Notes under the pieces: model-generated
Seen by the model: only the letters and a program-made list of their open reading frames with translations
The model's database searches: none
What the model was told of the DNA's origin: nothing
Part shown: positions 63,731-64,000 of the stretch, one piece after another
Layout of the letters: each line of letters begins with the position of its first letter
How positions within the stretch are numbered: the stretch's first letter is position 1
Assembly (NCBI GenBank): GCA_036417435.1
Contig: CM070915.1
Span: 78,865,799-78,929,798 of the forward strand
Direction of reading: 5' to 3'
Origin: Inia geoffrensis
Taxonomy: Eukaryota; Chordata; Mammalia; Artiodactyla; Iniidae
Length of the DNA stretch: 64,000 bases
Made by a program: the position numbers and the translations under genes

Positions 63731-63734
63731 GAAA

Positions 63735-63855
63735 AATGTAAGCTCAATGAAAGCAGAGCTTTTTCTGCGTTTGTCTCCAGCTATTCAGTGCTTAGCCGAT
63801 AACCTGGTAAGTAGCAACACTCAACAATTATCTGTTAAATAAATCAAAGAATGAC
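63735..63855 (+). repeat. L2/MIR-type 3' end, sense
   Basis: ATGTAAGCTCAATGAAAGCAGAGC, then ATTCAGTGCTTAGCCGATAACC and CAACAATTATCTGTTAAATAAATC follow an L2 3' terminus. Confidence 0.62.
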
Positions 63856-64000
63856 GGTTGTGATATGTGTGATAGAACAAATGCGGAGGTATCTAAATGG
63901 CAAAACTCAGGTACTGGCCAGAAAGTATGGCCAAATGATCAGATAGATAAAATAAAACAATAAGTCATATTTTTTGAAGAATATTAACTGACATAAAAAT

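Noticed and set aside
1..64000. CRISPR arrays, operons, phage or defence islands, rRNA or functional tRNA genes
   Set aside because: None seen. Repeats here are eukaryotic SINEs, LINEs and microsatellites; tRNA-like segments are SINE heads without tRNA cloverleaf integrity.

Overview
The window is mammalian nuclear DNA, most likely from a cetacean. It is AT-rich, intron-like and full of interspersed repeats. The clearest lineage marker is a set of tRNA-derived SINEs of the CHR type (Cetacea-Hippopotamus-Ruminantia), in a short (about 210 bp) and a long (about 300-340 bp) form. Ruminant hallmarks such as BovB or Bov-A arrays were not seen. LINE-1 copies share one 3' end that finishes in a CCAATAAAGATGTTAA-type sequence. 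No prokaryotic gene, phage or defence system is present.

The only host protein-coding gene I can support is the 3' end of SNTG1 (gamma-1-syntrophin), on the minus strand. Four phase-0 coding exons read right to left: 43710-43862 (end of the PH domain), 39112-39204 and 25572-25682 (syntrophin-unique region), and the terminal coding exon 7585-7743. Together they encode about 171 C-terminal residues. Intron lengths are about 4.5, 13.4 and 17.8 kb. A candidate poly(A) signal lies at 7272-7277. Everything left of about 7.25 kb is probably downstream intergenic DNA, and everything right of 43.9 kb is probably upstream intron, because I did not find the preceding coding exon.

Layout: 1-2110 is an antisense L1. 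2.1-7.3 kb is flank with a long CHR SINE. 7.6-25.6 kb is the last intron, with an L2, two old L1s lying 5' end to 5' end (13.8-17.3 kb minus, 17.3-22.05 kb plus), a short CHR SINE nested in the first and a younger twin-primed L1 nested in the second. 25.7-39.1 kb is mostly old or unassigned sequence with one long CHR SINE. 46.1-50.6 kb is a 4.5-kb L1 with clear target-site duplications. 51.9-53.85 kb holds two opposite SINEs with swapped target-site duplications, the footprint of a small inversion. 55-60.5 kb carries three more SINEs and an L1 tail. 61.25-62.1 kb is an isolated CpG island.

The most interesting observations are a 33-bp GC-rich tandem duplication that duplicates the splice donor of an SNTG1 exon and leaves an in-frame alternative donor; the SINE-SINE inversion; the twin-primed L1; and the intronic CpG island. 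I found nothing that qualifies as a new multi-gene system.
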